DNA of 61,207 nt from Clostridia bacterium. GTDB lineage: Bacteria > Bacillota > Clostridia > Peptostreptococcales > Anaerovoracaceae. Shown here one piece after another: positions 43,472 through 52,007 of this stretch. Each line of letters starts with the position of its first letter. Position 1 is the stretch's first letter. The notes beneath the pieces are model-generated. The model was not told where the DNA came from and made no database searches. It saw nothing but the letters and a program-made list of their open reading frames with translations. The stretch is taken from NCBI GenBank assembly GCA_024689865.1, contig JAILDA010000073.1, forward strand, positions 1 to 61,207, given 5' to 3'. The translations under genes were made by a program, and so were the position numbers.

Positions 43472-44659
43472 ATGAGGATATACGCAGACAACGCAGCAAC
43501 AACAAGAATGAGCCGCAGCGCCATAGACGCCATGGTGGAATGCATGGAGAAGGAATACGGCAACCCCTCCAGCCTGTACACGCTCGGCCAGAGCGCAAAG
43601 GAAACGCTGGAGCGCGCACGAACTCAGATAGCGGCCGTGATCGGGGCGGACCCCAAGGAGATCACCTTCACATCCGGCGGCAGCGAGGCCGACAATCAGG
43701 CCATACGGTCCGCCGCCCTGGCAGGAAGAAAGGCCGGAAAGACCCATATAATATCTACCGCCTTCGAGCATCACGCAGTGCTCCATACGCTTAAGAAGCT
43801 GGAGACCGAGGGCTTCGAAGTCACCCTTCTTCCGGTACACGAAGACGGTCTGGTCCGTCCGGAGGAGCTGGAAGCGGCGATACGCAAGGACACTTGCCTT
43901 GTAACTGTAATGTACGCCAACAACGAGATCGGAACCGTGCAGCCAATAACGGAGCTGGGAGCAATATGCAGGGCAAAGGGCGTGCCTTTCCACACGGACG
44001 CGGTACAGGCCGTAGGGCATCTGCCGATAGATGTTAAGGCTCAGAACATAGACATGCTCTCCGCCTCCGCCCACAAGTTCCACGGTCCCAAAGGTACCGG
44101 CTTCCTCTACGTAAAGAAAGGCCTGCCGCTGCTTAACCTTATAGAAGGCGGCGCCCAGGAACGCGGCAAGAGAGCCGGCACGGAAAATGTCCCCGGAATC
44201 GTCGCCATGGCGGCGGCGCTCGCAGAATCCGCGGAAAACATGGAACGCAACACCGCGCACCTCATCCCGTTAAGGAACAGGCTGATAGAAGGTCTTAAGC
44301 GGATCCCGCACTCTGCGCTCAACGGAGACGCAGTCAAGAGGCTGCCGGGCAACGTAAACTTCTGCTTTGAGGGCATAGAAGGCGAATCCCTGCTTCTGCT
44401 GCTGGACGACCGCGGCATCTCCGCTTCTTCCGGCAGCGCCTGCACATCCGGGTCCCTGGATCCAAGCCACGTGCTTCTGGCCATAGGCAGGGTCCACGAC
44501 GTAGCGCACGGATCGCTTAGGCTGACCTTGGGCGAGGACACCACGGAAGAAGAAGTAGACTACATGATAAAGAACATAACTGAGGTCGTTGAGTACCTGC
44601 GGAGCTTCTCCCCCGTATGGCGCGACCTTGTAAGTGGCAAGCACCCGTTCATCCTGTAG
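43472..44659 (+). CDS. nifS: Cysteine desulfurase
   Basis: The 395-residue protein is a class V PLP aminotransferase of the NifS/IscS type. SASAHKFHGPKGTGF near residue 195 holds the PLP Lys, and SSGSACTSGS near residue 325 holds the catalytic Cys in the long mobile loop of the IscS group. It strips sulfur from cysteine and hands it to the scaffold encoded 78 bp downstream. AAGGAG lies before the ATG. It is under a promoter covered by an Rrf2-type operator, so expression should rise when Fe-S or cysteine status changes. Confidence 0.95.
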   Translation: MRIYADNAATTRMSRSAIDAMVECMEKEYGNPSSLYTLGQSAKETLERARTQIAAVIGADPKEITFTSGGSEADNQAIRSAALAGRKAGKTHIISTAFEHHAVLHTLKKLETEGFEVTLLPVHEDGLVRPEELEAAIRKDTCLVTVMYANNEIGTVQPITELGAICRAKGVPFHTDAVQAVGHLPIDVKAQNIDMLSASAHKFHGPKGTGFLYVKKGLPLLNLIEGGAQERGKRAGTENVPGIVAMAAALAESAENMERNTAHLIPLRNRLIEGLKRIPHSALNGDAVKRLPGNVNFCFEGIEGESLLLLLDDRGISASSGSACTSGSLDPSHVLLAIGRVHDVAHGSLRLTLGEDTTEEEVDYMIKNITEVVEYLRSFSPVWRDLVSGKHPFIL

Positions 44660-44737
44660 CCCTGCAGGCCAGGGAATATCTGTCCGCAGGTACACAGGGC
44701 CACGGACGCACAATGGATAATAAATAAGGAGAAAGAC

Positions 44738-45121
44738 ATGGCACTATACAGCGATAAAGTAATGGATCACTTCCGCAACCCGCGTAACGTAGGCGTAATA
44801 GAGGACGCGGACGCAGTAGGCGAAGTCGGCAACGCCAAGTGCGGCGACATAATGAAGATGTACCTTAAGATAGAAAACGACACCGTAGCCGACGTAAAGT
44901 TCGAGACCTTCGGATGCGGAAGCGCCATAGCTTCCAGCTCCATGGCCACGGAGCTCATAAAAGGAAAGAAGCTGGACGAAGTAAGAGAACTTACCAACAA
45001 GGCAGTAGCGGAGGCGCTGGACGGCCTTCCGGCCTACAAGATGCACTGCTCCGTGCTGGCGGAAGAAGCCATAAAAGCAGCCCTGGACGACTACTACAGC
45101 AAACATCCGGAAAAATTGTAA
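44738..45121 (+). CDS. iscU: Fe-S cluster assembly scaffold IscU/NifU N-terminal type
   Basis: The 127-residue protein begins MALYSDKVMDHFRNPRNVG, typical of IscU, and holds the three ligand Cys in NAKCGDIMKMYL (residue 36), FGCGSAIASSS (about 62) and HCSVLAEEA (about 106). It receives sulfur from the desulfurase encoded upstream and builds 2Fe-2S or 4Fe-4S clusters. No HscA/HscB, SufBCD or ferredoxin gene follows, as is common in Clostridia with a minimal NifS-IscU pair. Confidence 0.95.
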   Translation: MALYSDKVMDHFRNPRNVGVIEDADAVGEVGNAKCGDIMKMYLKIENDTVADVKFETFGCGSAIASSSMATELIKGKKLDEVRELTNKAVAEALDGLPAYKMHCSVLAEEAIKAALDDYYSKHPEKL

Positions 45122-45125
45122 ACAA

Positions 45126-45158
45126 CCTATTGACATAGTAGGTCAATAGGAGTATCAT
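45126..45158 (+). promoter_or_regulatory. metY promoter with Rrf2 operator
   Basis: TTGACA (45130-45135), 17-bp spacer, TATCAT (45153-45158). The 25-bp repeat 45126-45150 is perfect: arms CCTATTGAC and GTCAATAGG around ATAGTAG. It starts 5 bp after the iscU stop. Confidence 0.8.
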
Positions 45159-45193
45159 AACAGCAACATTCAGAGAAAGGAGGCGCAGACGTG

Positions 45194-45310
45194 ATGAGCA
45201 AAGCATTCGGAAAAGCAGACGTTATGTGTTGTCGAATGCATGGCTCCCGGGCATGTAACATGGCGGGGACGTTTTGCGTTACACGTTTGCGTCCCGAAAC
45301 TATACTGTAG
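45194..45310 (+). CDS. Cys/Met-rich leader peptide of metY, 38 aa
   Basis: A strong GAAAGGAGG lies 7-10 nt before a GTG-ATG pair; from the ATG the ORF encodes 38 residues. It holds four Cys and four Met; the central stretch is ADVMCCRMHGSRACNMAG (residues 8-25), followed by a Cys in AGTFCVTRL. The codons for this stretch overlap the first arm of a long-range stem (45244-45253). A ribosome stalling at scarce cysteinyl- or methionyl-tRNA would thus change leader folding before the O-acetylhomoserine sulfhydrylase gene. It is not similar to a known protein that I recall and is best seen as a regulatory uORF. Confidence 0.65.
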   Translation: MSKAFGKADVMCCRMHGSRACNMAGTFCVTRLRPETIL

Positions 45311-45418
45311 CAGCAGTTCCTTTCAGTTTCAGCCTATTGCCCGGGAGATCCATTCTTCCGGGTATTTCTTTACACGGAAGACCCGAAACATCATCCGGAC
45401 AACAAAGATCGGATCTCC
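45244..45418 (+). promoter_or_regulatory. Mutually exclusive stems in the metY leader
   Basis: CTCCCGGGCA (45244-45253, inside the leader peptide) is a perfect complement of TGCCCGGGAG (45338-45347). The overlapping GGAGATCC (45344-45351) is a perfect complement of GGATCTCC (45411-45418), 25 nt before the metY ribosome binding site. The two stems share GGAG and cannot form together. No T-run follows either stem, so control may act on translation, stability or Rho rather than intrinsic termination. Confidence 0.55.
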
Positions 45419-45457
45419 GGAAAGACAACAGACTGAGCACCAAAAAGGAGAAAGACA

Positions 45458-46738
45458 ATGAGCAACTATAGATTCGAAACACTTCAGCTTCACGTAGGAC
45501 AGGAGCAGCCGGACCCCGCAAGCGACGCGCGCGCCGTCCCCATCTACGCAACCACAAGCTACGTATTCCATAACGCGCAGCACGCGGCCGACAGATTCGG
45601 CCTTGCCGATGCGGGCAACATCTACGGACGCCTTACCAATTCCACCCAGGGCGTGTTCGAGGACCGCATAGCCGCTCTGGAAGGCGGAGTCGCAGGACTT
45701 GCAGTATCCTCCGGAGCCGCGGCCATAACCTATACCATCCAGGCTCTCGCAAAGGCCGGAGAGCACATCGTGGCCCAGAAGACCATCTACGGCGGATCCG
45801 CCAACCTGCTGGTCCACACCCTTCCGCTCTACGGCATAGAGTCCACGCTCGTAAACGTGCACGACCTTAAGGAAGTGGAAGCAGCCATCAAGCCCAACAC
45901 CAAGGCCATCTACATCGAGACCCTGGGCAACCCCAACAGCGACATTCCGGACATAGACGCCATAGCGGAGATAGCCCATAAGCACGGCCTTCCGCTGGTG
46001 ATAGACAATACCTTCGGCACACCCTTCCTGATCCGCCCAATAGAACACGGCGCGGACATAGTGGTGCACTCCGCTACCAAATTCATAGGCGGCCACGGCA
46101 CCACGCTGGGCGGTGTTGTAGTAGACGGCGGAACCTTCGACTGGGACGCAAGCGGCAGATACCCCTGGCTCTCCGAGCCCAACCCCAGCTACCACGGCGT
46201 ACGCTTTACACAGGCGGCCGGAAAGGCAGCTTTCGCTACCTACATCCGGGCCATCCTTCTGCGCGACACAGGCGCCTGCATATCTCCCTTCGCGGCGTTC
46301 CTGCTGCTGCAGGGCACGGAGACCCTCTCGCTTCGCCTCGAGCGCCACGCGGAGAACACAAAGAAGGTGGTCGACTACCTTGTAAAGCACCCGCTTGTTG
46401 AGAAGGTCTACCACCCCTCCCTGCCGGATCATCCGGACCACGCGCTCTACGAGAAGTACTTCCCGGGCGGCGGAGCATCCATCTTTACCTTCGACATCAA
46501 AGGCGGCAAGGAAGAAGCTTTCCGCTTCATAGACGCGCTTACGCTCTTCTCCCTGCTTGCAAACGTTGCGGACGTAAAGAGCCTGGTCATCCACCCGGCC
46601 ACCACCACTCACTCGCAGCTAACGGACGAAGAGCTGGAAGCCGCGGGCATACATCAGAACACCATTCGCCTGTCCATAGGAACGGAGCACATAGATGACA
46701 TACTGGCAGACCTGGAAGCAGGCTTTGCGGCAGTATAG
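45458..46738 (+). CDS. metY: O-acetylhomoserine sulfhydrylase
   Basis: The 426-residue protein is a Cys/Met-metabolism PLP enzyme. It begins FETLQLHVGQEQPDP and has AVPIYATTSYVF, NIYGRLTNSTQGVFEDRIA and the PLP Lys motif VHSATKFIGGHGTTLGG (Lys near residue 208); the length and the DWDASGRYPW insertion fit the MetY branch rather than cystathionine synthases. It makes homocysteine from O-acetylhomoserine and sulfide. AAAAAGGAG precedes the ATG. It sits behind an Rrf2-type operator and a long leader with a Cys/Met-rich uORF. Confidence 0.92.
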   Translation: MSNYRFETLQLHVGQEQPDPASDARAVPIYATTSYVFHNAQHAADRFGLADAGNIYGRLTNSTQGVFEDRIAALEGGVAGLAVSSGAAAITYTIQALAKAGEHIVAQKTIYGGSANLLVHTLPLYGIESTLVNVHDLKEVEAAIKPNTKAIYIETLGNPNSDIPDIDAIAEIAHKHGLPLVIDNTFGTPFLIRPIEHGADIVVHSATKFIGGHGTTLGGVVVDGGTFDWDASGRYPWLSEPNPSYHGVRFTQAAGKAAFATYIRAILLRDTGACISPFAAFLLLQGTETLSLRLERHAENTKKVVDYLVKHPLVEKVYHPSLPDHPDHALYEKYFPGGGASIFTFDIKGGKEEAFRFIDALTLFSLLANVADVKSLVIHPATTTHSQLTDEELEAAGIHQNTIRLSIGTEHIDDILADLEAGFAAV

Positions 46739-46816
46739 AGCATATGCAACTCAGCGCGCAGCCGTACCGTCGGAACGCACGGCGCGCAGCAACTTAATAC
46801 CGCAGCGATTTCTGCC

Positions 46817-46845
46817 TACACAGATCGGCCGTGTTGCGGTATACT
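46817..46845 (+). promoter_or_regulatory. cysK promoter
   Basis: TACACA (46817-46822), 17-bp spacer, TATACT (46840-46845). No copy of the CCTATT/AATAGG repeat is present, so cysK seems outside the Rrf2 set. Confidence 0.5.
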
Positions 46846-46873
46846 AGAACATATCAAAGAAAGGAACACTACC

Positions 46874-47806
46874 ATGTCTAACATTTATAAAGGAACGCTC
46901 GACCTTATAGGAAACACCCCGCTGGTGGAGGTCGTAAATCTGGAAAAAGAACTTAAGCTTAACGCCAGAGTGCTGGTAAAGCTGGAATATTTCAACCCGG
47001 CCGGAAGCGTAAAGGACCGCATCGCCAAGGCGATGATAGAGGACGCGGAAGAAAAAGGCCTGCTTAAGGAAGGCAGCGTCATAATAGAGCCTACCTCCGG
47101 AAACACAGGCATAGGTCTTGCGGTAGTAGCCGCGATCAAGGGCTACCGCGCCATCCTTACCATGCCGGAGACCATGAGCGTCGAGCGCCGCAACATACTT
47201 AAGGCTTACGGCGCTGAGATAGTCCTTACCGAAGGCGCCAAGGGCATGAAGGGCGCCATCGAAAAAGCGGAAGAACTGGCAAAGGAGATCCCCGGCGGAT
47301 TCATTCCCGGACAGTTCGTAAATCCCGCGAACCCGGCCGTCCACAGGGCGACAACAGGTCCGGAGATCTGGAAGGATACGGACGGCGAAGTGGACTTCTT
47401 CATAGCAGGCGTAGGCACAGGCGGAACGATAACCGGAACCGGCGAATACCTTAAGAGCCAGAAGCCCGATGTAAAGGTTGTAGCCGTGGAGCCTGCCACA
47501 TCTCCCGTGCTTTCCGAAGGCAAGGCCGGAGCTCACAAGATCCAGGGCATAGGCGCAGGATTCGTTCCGGATGTGCTCAACACCGCAGTCTACGATCAGG
47601 TGTTCCCTGTAAAGAACGAGGACGCTTTCGCAACGGCCAAGCTTCTGGCAAAGAAGGAAGGCATATCCGTTGGCATCTCCTCCGGAGCAGCCCTCTTTGC
47701 AGCGATAGAGCTGGCCAAGGATCCTGCCAACAAGGGCAAGACCATAGTGGCCCTGCTGCCCGACAGCGGCGACCGTTACTACTCCACCCCGCTGTTCACC
47801 GAGTAG
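46874..47806 (+). CDS. cysK: Cysteine synthase (O-acetylserine sulfhydrylase)
   Basis: The 310-residue protein matches CysK throughout: LIGNTPLVEV, EYFNPAGSVKDRIAKAMI with the PLP Lys near residue 44, EPTSGNTGIGLA, GVGTGGTITGTGEYL and VGISSGAALFAA. It makes cysteine from O-acetylserine and sulfide. AAAGGAAC precedes the ATG. It completes a sulfur cluster with MetY, NifS and IscU but has its own promoter. A small GATCCG/CGGATC hairpin follows at 47835-47851. Confidence 0.95.
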   Translation: MSNIYKGTLDLIGNTPLVEVVNLEKELKLNARVLVKLEYFNPAGSVKDRIAKAMIEDAEEKGLLKEGSVIIEPTSGNTGIGLAVVAAIKGYRAILTMPETMSVERRNILKAYGAEIVLTEGAKGMKGAIEKAEELAKEIPGGFIPGQFVNPANPAVHRATTGPEIWKDTDGEVDFFIAGVGTGGTITGTGEYLKSQKPDVKVVAVEPATSPVLSEGKAGAHKIQGIGAGFVPDVLNTAVYDQVFPVKNEDAFATAKLLAKKEGISVGISSGAALFAAIELAKDPANKGKTIVALLPDSGDRYYSTPLFTE

Positions 47807-47889
47807 CATCCGGGGAACGGGTCGCATTTGAGGTGATCCGAAGAACGGATCTCGTACGGAACGATCCTGAAATCATTTACAATAAAAAC

Positions 47890-48033
47890 ACGGCGCGTAT
47901 GCTGTGCTCAAGGACACGCTCCCGCTTGGTTGGGAGCCCACCAGCGGTTCTAAGCTCTGGCTTCGCCTTCAGGCTTGCCAGTCGCCAAGAACCGGGATCC
48001 CAAACAGTCCTTTGATCACAGCATAAGCGCCGT
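47890..48033 (+). ncRNA. Structured RNA element, copy A, between cysK and the convergent gene
   Basis: A 144-nt element whose ends pair (ACGGCGC/GCGCCGT, TATGCTGTG/CACAGCATA, AGGAC/GTCCT), enclosing hairpin CTCCC/GGGAG and stem CGGTTCT/AGAACCG with the inner GCC-TTCA-GGC hairpin. The core repeats that of 17772-17916, while the outer arm has different bases and still pairs. A TACAAT (47878-47883) lies 7 nt before its first base, and TTTTTT (48037-48042) follows its last, so it may be an independent small RNA. The opposite strand also has a T-run (GTTTTT), so a bidirectional terminator role for the two convergent genes is possible. I know no matching family. Confidence 0.65.
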
Positions 48034-48122
48034 AAGTTTTTTGAAATGTGTCCGTCAGCCCATCTTCCGAATGGACGTCACCGTAAGCTCGACCAGTCAG
48101 CCGTAGATGCCTGGCCGCCGGG

Positions 48123-48530
48123 CTACTCGGAAATTCCGCCCTGGGCTCTCTCTGCCCACTCCTTGTAGATGCGGTCCAGTTCCTTCTTGTACTCCAGCTT
48201 GGCCTGCTCGGGCGTAAGGGCTCGCCAGCGCATGGGCCTGTCGTACTCCTCGGTCACCCACGTGGGCGCCAGCTGCTTTATCTGGCCACCCGTGGCGGAA
48301 ACCGCGGTGCCTGACACCTCGTAGAAGCGGCTTCCAAGCATCCTGGCAAGTTCCAGCGGGAACACGGCTGCGGTAAACTCGTACTTGTAGCCCATGCCCA
48401 CGGAGAACATAGCCCATGTGCCGTTTACCGTGGCTTCGTGTATCTTTATCTCTTCCGGCTCCGGGCCGAATCCGTAATAGCCTTTAAGGTTGTCGGCTAT
48501 TATGCGCTGCATTGTTTCTTCTGTAAGCAT
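48123..48530 (-). CDS. Uncharacterised protein, 135 aa
   Basis: The ATG follows CCGGAGATAAAG and lies 15 bp after the stop of the MuiA-like gene, so the two form an operon. The protein is soluble, with a beta-rich middle (TVNGTWAMFSVGMGYKYEFT) and a Lys/Glu-rich helical C-terminus with a Trp (DRIYKEWAERAQ). I do not recognise a family. Confidence 0.7.
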   Translation of the reverse strand: MLTEETMQRIIADNLKGYYGFGPEPEEIKIHEATVNGTWAMFSVGMGYKYEFTAAVFPLELARMLGSRFYEVSGTAVSATGGQIKQLAPTWVTEEYDRPMRWRALTPEQAKLEYKKELDRIYKEWAERAQGGISE

Positions 48531-48545
48531 CTTTATCTCCGGAAA

Positions 48546-50138
48546 CTACGCATTGTAGCCGCAGGACGGGCACTTGCCGCATTCCATTACAGATCCGCAC
48601 TCCGGGCAGAACTTCTGCGAAGACACCCTTCTGCGCTCCTCGCTTATCTGCTTGTCCTTGGGACCGGCCACCTTGTAGCCTATGCGGAACACTTCCGTGC
48701 CGCCGGCAGGTACCTTCACGGTCTTGGTAAGCAGGCCGCTCTCCTTTGCAAGCTCCGCGCCGGAGATCTCCAGTACGTCCACGGTGATGTCCTTGTTCTG
48801 CGACACCGGGACCTGATCCTTAATTACCACTTCCGCATCCGCGGACGAATTGTTGCTTACGCGGGTCTCGTAGCCGTATTCCACTATGCGCTGAGCCTTA
48901 AGAAGTGCTGTGGAAGTCTTGCGGGCTGTCTGCTCGCGCTTTACGCTTATGCGCTCTTCCTTGCCAAGGGTTATCTCTATCTCTTCTCTGGTAAGATCCG
49001 GGTCCAGCCAGATCTTTCCGGTGTAGATGTCCTTGTAGTAGACGGACGGGGAGATCTCCGTGGTCACCGGAAGGTCTGAGGGCTTTACTACCGCTACAAG
49101 ATAAGCACTCGGATCCAGTGCCGGCACTGTTATTATCTTGTACTGCGCGGGGATCTTATAGCTGCGGATGTCCGCGGTGTTGTCCCCGGACTTGAGAACG
49201 TCCCTTTTGCCGGGCAGTACGTACTCCGTGGAGGTCTGGTCCTCGCTCACCTCCGCCTCCATGGTGGTCATGCGGACCATGTTGGCCATCGGCGCTGCAC
49301 CCATCATCGCGGGCGCTGCTTCGTCGCAGCATACCGCTTCCTCCGCGACGGCCATCCTTGCCATGCCGGAGCTCTTTGCCATTATTCTGGGCGCGGGCTT
49401 TCTTATGTCCAGGAACACGGACAGCAGATCCGGCAGGCTTCCCGCGGAAGTCGGATTGCCGGTAAACAGGCTTATCTCCGTATCCTTCCAGTCTGCCAGG
49501 GTGTTCTGATAGATCTTCGCGCGCATGCGCAGTTCCAGATCCGACTCTCCGTCCGAGTGGACCTCGTACACGGGGTTCCAGCCGGCGGCGTTCTCGAAAT
49601 ACTTAAGCTCAAAGTCGTAGTCCCCGGCCGTGGGCGCCACTACGTCCGCAACCATTACGGGCTCCGCGGAGCGGTCGTTTACCTTGTCCAGCTGCTTGTT
49701 CAGCTCTTCCAGTTCCCTGCGGCTCTTAAGGATATCCTTGTTGAGAGTCTCCAGACGCCCGGCCAGTTTTTCTATGTAGTCCTGGACCTCGGAGACCGGC
49801 TGCGAAGTGCGCTCGGAAAAGTTTCCGTTGGCCTTCCAGAGCTCTATCTGAAGTTCCTTTACCTCTATCTGCTTTTCCAGCTCCTCTATCTTGTCCTTAA
49901 GCTCCCTGGCTTTGGGATCCTCGGTATCGTCGTCGAACTGAGGCATGAACCTAAGGTCGGAGCAAAACACTCCCTCCTGGCTGAACAGCCTTGCGGTATC
50001 GACGGAAGCGCCCGTGGAAAGACCGTAGACGGTTATAGTCTGCGCACCCTCCTCCAGCTGCGCCCTGCCTCTGCGCAGTACCTCGGCGCCTCTGCGGAAA
50101 ACGTTTGCCTTTACGACTTCTGTATATAGTTCTGCCAT
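48546..50138 (-). CDS. MuiA-like protein (DUF4140/DUF4139) with C-terminal zinc ribbon
   Basis: From the ATG at 50138 (MAELYTEVVKANVFRRGAEV), preceded by GAGAGGAACAGG, the protein is 530 residues. The N-terminal DUF4140 strand region leads into a coiled coil (about 80-175, KIEELEKQIEVKELQIELW), then a DUF4139 domain (AAGWNPVYEVHSDGESDLEL; QNTLADWKDTEISLFTGNP). The C-terminus ends with a zinc ribbon, CPECGSVMECGKCPSCG, unusual for this family. No signal peptide is seen, unlike many MuiA relatives. The function is unknown in general. Confidence 0.82.
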   Translation of the reverse strand: MAELYTEVVKANVFRRGAEVLRRGRAQLEEGAQTITVYGLSTGASVDTARLFSQEGVFCSDLRFMPQFDDDTEDPKARELKDKIEELEKQIEVKELQIELWKANGNFSERTSQPVSEVQDYIEKLAGRLETLNKDILKSRRELEELNKQLDKVNDRSAEPVMVADVVAPTAGDYDFELKYFENAAGWNPVYEVHSDGESDLELRMRAKIYQNTLADWKDTEISLFTGNPTSAGSLPDLLSVFLDIRKPAPRIMAKSSGMARMAVAEEAVCCDEAAPAMMGAAPMANMVRMTTMEAEVSEDQTSTEYVLPGKRDVLKSGDNTADIRSYKIPAQYKIITVPALDPSAYLVAVVKPSDLPVTTEISPSVYYKDIYTGKIWLDPDLTREEIEITLGKEERISVKREQTARKTSTALLKAQRIVEYGYETRVSNNSSADAEVVIKDQVPVSQNKDITVDVLEISGAELAKESGLLTKTVKVPAGGTEVFRIGYKVAGPKDKQISEERRRVSSQKFCPECGSVMECGKCPSCGYNA

Positions 50139-50300
50139 CGCCTGTTCCTCTCTTTCCTGTATTGTATTCCGGGCCGTTCTGCCCGGCATGCGTTTGACGT
50201 TTCCGGCTCCGGAACGTTCCGCTTTTCAGCTGCAGACACGTCCGTCCTGACAATTCATAATACCTTTTTTTTGCGAAAAAAACAACGAGCCCTTGCAAGC

Positions 50301-50328
50301 AAAAAGGACCGGCACGGGACCGGTCCTT
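50301..50328 (-). terminator. Terminator of the SLC13 carrier gene
   Basis: AAGGACCGG and CCGGTCCTT pair over a seven-base loop and are followed by TTTGC on the minus strand. The 210-bp stretch 50139-50350 holds nothing else I can support. Confidence 0.75.
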
Positions 50329-50350
50329 TATTGTACGCTTGATTCTGGCT

Positions 50351-51760
50351 TTAGCAGCCGAGCAGGTTCGCAGCCCAAGGAATAAGGAGCGCAACGAGCA
50401 CGACTATGACTATCGAGATAGGAATGCCCGACTTCATCATGTCCTTAAATCCGTAGTACTTGAACTTGTAGGTGAACATAGGTACGGCGTCTGTGGGCAG
50501 TACGAACGTTACAGCGGACCAGAAGGATACCAGTATGGCTGCGCCTACCGGGTTGACCCCCGCTGTAACAGCAAGTTCCACGATAGGAATTACCGCAAGT
50601 CCTGCAACTGCCGGACCGGACGGGATGAGTATGTGGATGATGCATACAAGAGCGGATATCATGAGGAATACCATGATCGGCTTCCATGCAGCAGCGCCGC
50701 CCAGAGTTGTGGTAACCAGCCACTTTGCAGCGCCGGTGTTAAGAGCAGCGTCCGCAAGAGCGCCTACGGAACCTACCATGAAGGAAGCGTCCCAGCCGCC
50801 CTTCTCGGAGTATTCGTTCCAGGTAAGAGCATCGATGCCGGGGAACATGAAGAGGCATGTACCCATGAGCGCAACGCAGGTAGCGTTCAGCAGGTTGGCG
50901 TTGGTAACGAAGGAGGAAGCTACCCATGCGATGAACATTGCAGCAACTACACCTATTACTCTCCACTCTCTTCCGGTAAGAGGTCCGTTGCCGTGGATCA
51001 TTTCGTTGGCCTTCTCCAGAGCCTCTTCCTTTATCTGTTCCGGCTTGTGCACGAAGGTGGTCCACAGAGCCACTATGATGACGCATACGAGTCCGATGGG
51101 ATATCCCTGAGCCATCCACTGAAGGAAGGTGATCGGACGGCCGATCTGAGCCAGATAGTTGAACGCGAAGATGTTGGTGGGGCCGCCTGCCGGGGTCATG
51201 TAACCGCCTATTACGGAGCCTGCCGGAATGGCGATCATGAGGCACTTACCAAGGTTGGAAGTACCGGGCTTGGGGTCTCCGTTCGCCTTCATTACGGCGA
51301 TTCCCAGAGAAGCGAACAGCGCGCAGGTAGGAATGTTGGACATTATGGAGGACAGCACCGCAGTACCTACGGCGAATCCTACGACCAGCTTCCTGGGGCT
51401 GTTCTTGGCCCACTTCATGATGAGTCCTGCAAGTCTGGTGGGAACTGTGGTGGACGCCATGGCAGTCGTTATGGACATGGTGCCTACCATGAAGAAGAAT
51501 ACGCTTCCGCCGAAACCTTTGAACATTTCGCCAGGAGTCATTACTCCCAGGAACGTAAGCAGCGCTGCCATGAAGATACCTACGATGGCCATGTTCATAG
51601 CTTCGCCTACCCACAGGACGATGGCGCCCAGGATGACGCCGAAAGATTGCATTCCCTGTCTTGTAAGGCCTTCCGGAAGAGGAAGTACGCTGGACAGGAT
51701 GATCAGCACCGCCGCGATGGCGATAAGCAGCCATTTTTTAGACATGCTTTTGTCTGACAT
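50351..51760 (-). CDS. SLC13/DASS family anion symporter
   Basis: The 469-residue protein has about eleven to twelve membrane segments. SLC13 hallmarks are VLSSIMSNIPTCALFASLG (first SNT-like motif, near residue 145), GYMTPAGGPTNIFAFNYLA, and the C-terminal PSGPAVAGLAVIPIVELA with FVLPTDAVPMF. These carriers move sulfate or di- and tricarboxylates with Na+. The proximity to the sulfur cluster is about 3 kb, too weak to choose sulfate. ATG follows CGGAGGTTATC. It is a separate transcription unit. Confidence 0.85.
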   Translation of the reverse strand: MSDKSMSKKWLLIAIAAVLIILSSVLPLPEGLTRQGMQSFGVILGAIVLWVGEAMNMAIVGIFMAALLTFLGVMTPGEMFKGFGGSVFFFMVGTMSITTAMASTTVPTRLAGLIMKWAKNSPRKLVVGFAVGTAVLSSIMSNIPTCALFASLGIAVMKANGDPKPGTSNLGKCLMIAIPAGSVIGGYMTPAGGPTNIFAFNYLAQIGRPITFLQWMAQGYPIGLVCVIIVALWTTFVHKPEQIKEEALEKANEMIHGNGPLTGREWRVIGVVAAMFIAWVASSFVTNANLLNATCVALMGTCLFMFPGIDALTWNEYSEKGGWDASFMVGSVGALADAALNTGAAKWLVTTTLGGAAAWKPIMVFLMISALVCIIHILIPSGPAVAGLAVIPIVELAVTAGVNPVGAAILVSFWSAVTFVLPTDAVPMFTYKFKYYGFKDMMKSGIPISIVIVVLVALLIPWAANLLGC

Positions 51761-52007
51761 GATAACCTCCGATCACTCATATGTATATATGATACAATTT
51801 TTTCCCGACTATTCTATAAAATGCGTATGAAAAAGTCAATAAATTGAACTTATAATAGGTTACACAAATAATTAACAATCGTTATACGGTTTGTTTACAA
51901 CTTAAACGCGCCCCAATACAACAGCCCTCCGCAGCCGGATCTGCCGTGAAGGGCTTGATCATAACAATGTGCCTGCCGCAGATACCGGTCTGCGGTGCTC
52001 GGTCTCT

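Noticed and set aside
47941-48000. GGTTCT-containing stretch considered as a tRNA or T-box
   Set aside because: No acceptor and anticodon arms can be drawn, no AGGGTGGNACCGCG box is present, and the conserved core is shared with the clpB leader element instead.
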